A stretch of DNA of 9,068 bases, taken from positions 1 to 9,068 of the forward strand of contig CBDUCN010000225.1 of assembly GCA_965365655.1 (NCBI GenBank), written 5' to 3'. Source of the DNA: JBFHNV01 sp965365655. Its GTDB lineage: Bacteria; Pseudomonadota; Gammaproteobacteria; HK1. The notes under the pieces were generated by a model. The model saw nothing but the letters and a program-made list of their open reading frames with translations. It searched no databases and had not been told where the DNA came from. This document shows, piece after piece, positions 6,070 to 9,068 of this stretch. Numbering within the stretch: position 1 is the first letter of the stretch; every line of letters begins with the position of its first letter. The translations under genes were made by a program, and so were the position numbers.

Positions 6070-7116
6070 TCAGCCCCCGCCGCCGCGCCAGGTGGCCAGC
6101 GCGTACTCGGCCGCCTCGCGCACGTCGGCGTTCGCGTCCGTCGCGACCGCCTCGACCAGCGCCCGCGCCGAGTCGGCGCGTATCGCGGCGAGGTGCAGCA
6201 CGGCCTGCACGCGCAGTGCCGGGTCCGCCTCGCTGAACAGCACCTGGCCGAGGCCCAGGGTCGCGTGCTCGCCGCCGATTGTGCCCAGGCCGTCGACCAC
6301 CGCGGAGCGAATGTCGGCGTCCGGATCGCCGAGCCCCGTCATCAGCGCGTCCGCCGCACGCTCGTCACCGACCCGGACCAGGGCCCTCGCCGCCGCGGCG
6401 CGCACGCGCGGGTCCTCGTCCGAGCCCAGGATCGCGCCGAGCTCGCGCACCGCGCCCGCATCGCCGCGCGCGCCGAGGGCGCTCACCGTCCGCAGCCGGC
6501 GGCGCGCGTCCGGCCGCGGCGCCGCGGGGCGCGCGGGCGCGGCGTCGGGGCGCGGCGTCGCACCGCGCGCGGGCTCGTCGGCCGCGGGCGCCGGCGGATC
6601 GGTGCGCGGAGCGCGCGCGAGCGCCGGGTTGCCGCGCACGCCGCCGTAGACCCGGACCTCGGTGAGACGGCGCGCCGTCTCACCGGCCGCGTCCGCCGGC
6701 GTGTAGACCATCACCAGCGCGGCGTCTCCGACGAGCCGGCGCAGCGCCTTCTCCAGCGCGACGCCGTTGATCGAACGATCGACCGGCGCATCCAGCGCGC
6801 CGACCAGCACGACGCGCACCGGCGTGCCGTCGAAGATCGCGTGCAGCACGTCCGCCAGCGGCACGCCGCGCGCGTCCACGCTGAGCAGGCCGTCGGCCAG
6901 CCGCACCTCCAGCCGCGGCGCGTGCGGTGCCGCATCGGCCACACGCGGCGCGCGCGTCGCCGGGTCGGCTGCACGCGGCGCCGCATCGGCGGCCGCCGGC
7001 TCGCGGCCCGGTGCGGCGGCGGCCAGCGCGCACGTCAGCGCGGCGCCGGCCGCGCGCAGCGCGCGCCGGCGTCGCCGCCGTGCAGCGGCCACGAGGTGCA
7101 CGTTCCGAGCGACCAT
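6070..7116 (-). CDS. Exported STN/secretin-like plus HEAT-repeat protein
   Basis: The 348-residue product starts with a basic stretch (AARRRRRRAL, 11-20) and a hydrophobic Ala-rich segment (about 21-36), which looks like a signal peptide or anchor. Residues 68-158 have the pattern of a short secretin/TonB N-terminal (STN-like) module: LSVDARGVPLADVLHAIF, then VRVVLVG and GVALEKALRRLV. A Pro/Ala-rich linker follows (about 165-205). The C-terminal part (about 206-345) holds four HEAT/PBS-type repeats with recurring DPRVRAAAARAL, DADIRSAVVDGL, DPALRVQAVLHL and ADVREAAEYAL helices. It is probably a periplasmic scaffold or binding protein. No catalytic residues are recognisable. I prefer the ATG at 7116, because the upstream in-frame ATG (7185) would push the signal-like segment 23 residues inward. 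The SD is weak in either case. A 26-bp palindrome lies within the gene at codons 144-152. Confidence 0.72.
   Translation of the reverse strand: MVARNVHLVAAARRRRRRALRAAGAALTCALAAAAPGREPAAADAAPRAADPATRAPRVADAAPHAPRLEVRLADGLLSVDARGVPLADVLHAIFDGTPVRVVLVGALDAPVDRSINGVALEKALRRLVGDAALVMVYTPADAAGETARRLTEVRVYGGVRGNPALARAPRTDPPAPAADEPARGATPRPDAAPARPAAPRPDARRRLRTVSALGARGDAGAVRELGAILGSDEDPRVRAAAARALVRVGDERAADALMTGLGDPDADIRSAVVDGLGTIGGEHATLGLGQVLFSEADPALRVQAVLHLAAIRADSARALVEAVATDANADVREAAEYALATWRGGGG
6660..6685. repeat. 26-bp perfect palindrome inside the HEAT-protein gene
   Basis: The left half CGGTGAGACGGCG and the right half CGCCGTCTCACCG are exact reverse complements with no spacer (13+13). It contains an 8-bp GGCGCGCC core. 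It encodes part of GETARRLTE at the end of the STN-like module on the - strand. Perfect unspaced palindromes of this size are not expected often by chance, even in GC-rich coding DNA. It could be a dimer-binding site, a cruciform, or an old insertion remnant. The 12-mer GACGGCGCGCCG also occurs at 6055-6066. Confidence 0.85.
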
Positions 7117-7408
7117 GAAATCCAGTCTATGAGTGGCCCCGAGGGATTGCCACCGCCGGCACGAAACGTGTTCGCGGCGCGGCACGGGCGCGCGCCGTGC
7201 GCCGTCGCCGGCGTGCGAACGTGTCGGAATTCTTTACACCCGGTCCGGAACCGGCGTGCCCCTGTCGGCGCGCATGCCCCTATCCGGTTGATAAGCGCCG
7301 CTATCGGGAAACCCGGCGCGGAACGTGCATCCCTTCACGAAAACGGCCCGCGGCGCATCGCCGGGCCGCATCGCGTCCGACTACCAGGATTCCCAGAGGA
7401 GACCGCCG
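7117..7408. promoter_or_regulatory. Divergent intergenic region between HEAT and PEP-CTERM-like genes
   Basis: This 292-base region should hold promoters for both flanking genes. Visible elements are an inverted repeat GTTCGC (7170-7175) / GCGAAC (7215-7220) enclosing a second hairpin GCACGG (7182-7187) / CCGTGC (7195-7200), and a less GC-rich box GTGTCGGAATTCTTTACAC (7221-7239). There is also a pair of CTATC-CGG / CTATC-GGG direct repeats (7280-7287 and 7301-7308) spaced 21 bases apart. TTGATA at 7288-7293 could be a -35 box, but no good -10 follows at 16-18 bases. An upstream in-frame ATG at 7325 has no SD. No CDS is supported here. Confidence 0.45.
7221..7239. promoter_or_regulatory. Candidate operator or promoter box upstream of the PEP-CTERM-like gene
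   Basis: The 19-mer GTGTCGGAATTCTTTACAC stands out from its surroundings by its lower GC content and has GTGT/ACAC ends in inverted orientation around a GAATTC. It lies about 170 bases before the PEP-CTERM-like start. It could bind a regulator or be part of a promoter. This is inferred from composition and symmetry only. Confidence 0.3.
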
Positions 7409-8365
7409 ATGAACCGACGACAGGGCCTGCGGGCACGGCCGCCCGTATCCGCGCTGCTGGGCGCGTCGCTGCTGATGACCGTGAGCGCGAGCGCGTTCGC
7501 GGTGCCGATCAGCGCCGACCTCGTCATCACCGGCTCGGTGGGCCTGCGGGTGGACGCCGGGGCCGACCAGCCGTTCTCCGACGGCAACGTGACCCAGAAC
7601 GGTTCGGTGCGCACGATCAGCGGCGGGGCGACGACCAGCGCGCCGTTCTCGACGACCCCCGGAAGCGCGGACGGCATCCTCGGCAACGCCGACGGCGTCA
7701 ACGACAACACCACGGTCCTGCCGTCGCCGAACCCGCTGACCGCGGGCCTGACCGACACCGGCGACGGCATCGGCTGGAGCACGGACCTCGACGCGCTGTT
7801 CGAGACCGGCGACAACATCAACTTCACCCCCGGCTACGACTTCGTCGTCGACTTCGGGATCGACCTGGCCAACCTCTCGGCGACCGACACCTACACCGTC
7901 ACGCTGCAGGTGGACTTCAGCCACGCGGTCGATGCGGACGACGTCGACGCGTTCGCGGACGCTAGCCTCGACGTCGAGCGCGACGGCGTCGACGTTCTGC
8001 TGAGCGACGTGACCTCCGACTCGTTCCTCGGCGACGAGCTGAACGGCAATCTGCTGGGCACGTTCGGCGCTCCGGTCATCGATGCCGGCGTCCTGCTCTT
8101 CGACGTGATCCTCGCGCCGGGCGCCACGGGGCTCTTCGGCGGAGACCACCGGTGGGAGGGCGCGGTGTTCTTTGACAACGCAGTGGAGCCCGGCGCGTCG
8201 TTTGTGAACATCTCGACCGACATCACGATCCTCGACGTCGTCTGCACGGGCGTCTGCGCGCCGCCGCAGCAGGCACCGGCGCCGGGCACGCTCGCGATGC
8301 TGGGGCTCGCCGTGCCGGCGCTGGCGATGGTCGCGCGCAGGCGGAGACGCAAGGCCGCTGCTTGA
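7409..8365 (+). CDS. Secreted protein with PEP-CTERM-like (PAPG) sorting tail
   Basis: This 318-residue exported protein has an N-terminal signal peptide, with Arg-rich MNRRQGLRAR, a hydrophobic SALLGASLLM core and a likely cut after SASAFA near residue 31. The middle (about 32-278) is rich in Asp, Gly, Thr and Ser with alternating beta-strand patterns, typical of extracellular beta-sandwich surface proteins. No enzyme motif is recognised. The only Cys residues are C279 and C283 (CTGVC). The C-terminus matches the PEP-CTERM layout: a short motif PAPGTLAMLGL (290-300), a transmembrane stretch, then an Arg cluster (ARRRRRK, 309-315). The usual Glu of PEP is Ala here. Such tails are processed by an exosortase (EpsH/XrtA family) during export of surface or exopolysaccharide-associated proteins; no exosortase is in the window. 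The start at 7409 has AGGAG 7 bases upstream. Confidence 0.82.
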   Translation: MNRRQGLRARPPVSALLGASLLMTVSASAFAVPISADLVITGSVGLRVDAGADQPFSDGNVTQNGSVRTISGGATTSAPFSTTPGSADGILGNADGVNDNTTVLPSPNPLTAGLTDTGDGIGWSTDLDALFETGDNINFTPGYDFVVDFGIDLANLSATDTYTVTLQVDFSHAVDADDVDAFADASLDVERDGVDVLLSDVTSDSFLGDELNGNLLGTFGAPVIDAGVLLFDVILAPGATGLFGGDHRWEGAVFFDNAVEPGASFVNISTDITILDVVCTGVCAPPQQAPAPGTLAMLGLAVPALAMVARRRRRKAAA

Positions 8366-8398
8366 CAGCCCCGGGTGGTGGGTGGTCAGACTAGCAAA
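8362..8398 (+). promoter_or_regulatory. Possible promoter for the tail-collar gene
   Basis: A perfect TTGACA (8362-8367) overlaps the stop codon of the PEP-CTERM-like gene. The best -10 candidates downstream, CAGACT (8387-8392) and TAGCAA (8392-8397), match poorly and are spaced 19 and 24 bases away. The local drop in GC content around 8388-8400 supports a regulatory role, but the call is weak. Confidence 0.25.
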
Positions 8399-8457
8399 AT
8401 GACTTCGCGCGCGGCACGGGCGGCGCGTATGCCCCGCACCAGACTCCAGCGCAACAC

Positions 8458-8473
8458 GAGGGGAGAACAACCC
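8458..8473 (+). promoter_or_regulatory. Ribosome binding site that fixes the tail-collar start
   Basis: GAGGGGAG (8458-8465) precedes the ATG at 8474 with an 8-base gap. It favours this start over the in-frame ATG codons at 8399 and 8429, which have no SD. Confidence 0.75.
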
Positions 8474-9068
8474 ATGCGTTCACAGCGTTCCAAGAGCCTG
8501 GCGGGCCTGCTCGGCGCCGCCGTGCTCGCCGCCGGGTTCGGCTGGGGCAAGCCGGCGGCGGCCTCCGAGCCGTTCATCGGTCAGATCCAGTACTTCCCGT
8601 ACAACTTCGCGCCGCGCTTCTGGGCGTTCTGCAACGGCCAGCTGCTGCAGATCGTGGACAACACCGCCCTGTTCTCGCTGGTGGGCACCACCTTCGGCGG
8701 CGACGGGCGCATCACGTTCGGGCTGCCGGACATGCGCGGGCGCACGCCCGTGCATGTCGGCCAGGGGGGCGCGGGGCCGGGCCTCTCGCCGTACGCCTGG
8801 GGGCAGCGGAGCGGCCTGGAGAACGTGGTCCTGAGCAGCCAGCAGGTGCCTGACCACACGCATGCGCTGCGAGGCACGAACAACCGGGGCACCCAGTCCA
8901 GCCCGCAGGGAGGCGCGCTGGCCCGGGACGGGCGCGACCGGACCTACCGCGCCGAGGCGCCGGACACCGATCTCGCGGCCGGCTCCGTTGCGTCCAGCGG
9001 CGGCGGCCAGGCGCACCAGAACATGCCGCCGTACCTGGGGCTGAACTGCAACATCGCGCTGGTCGGGA
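8474..9068 (+). CDS. Phage Tail Collar (MdpB-like) domain protein with signal peptide, 3' end cut by window
   Basis: The 198 visible residues open with a signal-peptide-like segment, MRSQRSKSLAGLLGAAVLAA then GFGWGKPAAA, with likely cleavage near residue 30. The rest is a Tail Collar domain of the microcystin-dependent-protein (MdpB) type: SEPFIGQIQYFPYNFAPRFW (31-50), FCNGQLLQI (52-60), NTALFSLVGTTFGGDGRITF (63-82), LPDMRGRTPVHVG (84-96), VPDHTH (125-130) and MPPYLGLNCNIALVG (184-198). This block normally lies 5-10 residues before the end of such proteins, so little is missing. Typical family members begin directly at SEPF and have no signal peptide, so this copy appears to be exported. The start is set by GGGGAG (8460-8465) 8 bases upstream. 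An in-frame ATG at 8399 would add 25 Arg-rich residues and hide the signal peptide. No other phage genes are near. Confidence 0.85.
   Translation, partial: MRSQRSKSLAGLLGAAVLAAGFGWGKPAAASEPFIGQIQYFPYNFAPRFWAFCNGQLLQIVDNTALFSLVGTTFGGDGRITFGLPDMRGRTPVHVGQGGAGPGLSPYAWGQRSGLENVVLSSQQVPDHTHALRGTNNRGTQSSPQGGALARDGRDRTYRAEAPDTDLAAGSVASSGGGQAHQNMPPYLGLNCNIALVG

Noticed and set aside
6193..7965. 590-codon + strand frame spanning the HEAT gene and the intergenic region
   Set aside because: It is dominated by Arg, His and Gln-rich antisense sequence. It crosses two genes with clear signal peptides and domains and has no domain of its own.
7301..8470. Long - strand frame opposite the PEP-CTERM-like gene
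   Set aside because: The + strand protein has an SD, a signal peptide and a sorting tail; the - strand frame has none.
8474..9068. Tail-collar gene as evidence for a prophage
   Set aside because: No other phage gene, integrase or attachment site is visible, and the protein carries an export signal.

Overview
The window is a very GC-rich bacterial chromosome segment (clearly above 70% G+C by eye) with strong third-position GC bias. It has tightly packed genes, a 3' protein-sorting tail of the PEP-CTERM type, and a hairpin repeat of the 'aatggggaca...' kind that I recall from Gamma- and Betaproteobacteria. I therefore infer a high-GC environmental proteobacterium (Nevskiales-, Xanthomonadales- or Burkholderiales-like). 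The sequence alone does not fix the genus. I see no tRNA, rRNA, CRISPR array, transposase or complete prophage.

Layout. (1) 80-1036, + strand: a DapA/NanA-superfamily aldolase or dehydratase. Its last codons and stop lie in the left arm of an 86-bp inverted repeat (1018-1103). (2) 1104-1429: a non-coding leader that ends in a 29-codon small ORF (1344-1433). This has a good Shine-Dalgarno sequence and its ATGA overlaps the next start. (3) 1430-6056, + strand: a compact three-gene operon. It encodes a tandem universal-stress-protein-like protein, a P-type ATPase very like the animal Na+/K+-ATPase alpha subunit, and a CNNM/CorC-type (DUF21) membrane ion transporter. The ATPase and CNNM genes overlap by GTGA. 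(4) 6070-7116, - strand and convergent with the operon: an exported protein joining a secretin/STN-like module to HEAT repeats, with a 26-bp perfect palindrome inside the gene. (5) 7117-7408: a divergent intergenic region with inverted repeats and a candidate operator. (6) 7409-8365, + strand: a secreted protein with a PEP-CTERM-like tail in which the motif reads PAPG. (7) 8474 to the window end, + strand: a phage Tail Collar (MdpB-like) protein that unusually begins with a signal peptide and lacks only its last few residues.

How the genes may work together. The operon looks like a monovalent/divalent cation homeostasis module. The ATPase keeps nearly all ion-coordinating residues of Na+/K+-ATPase but carries Asn where the eukaryotic pump has the site-III Asp (D926). 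The CNNM protein is expected to move Mg2+ or a related ion, and the USP-like protein could sense nucleotide or stress state. The right-hand third encodes three exported proteins in a row (HEAT, PEP-CTERM-like, signal-peptide tail-collar), which suggests a cell-surface locus. No classical defence or mobile system is visible. The most unusual items are the Na+/K+-ATPase-like operon with altered site III, the leader ORF, the repeat that supplies a gene's C-terminus, the intragenic palindrome, and the exported tail-collar protein.
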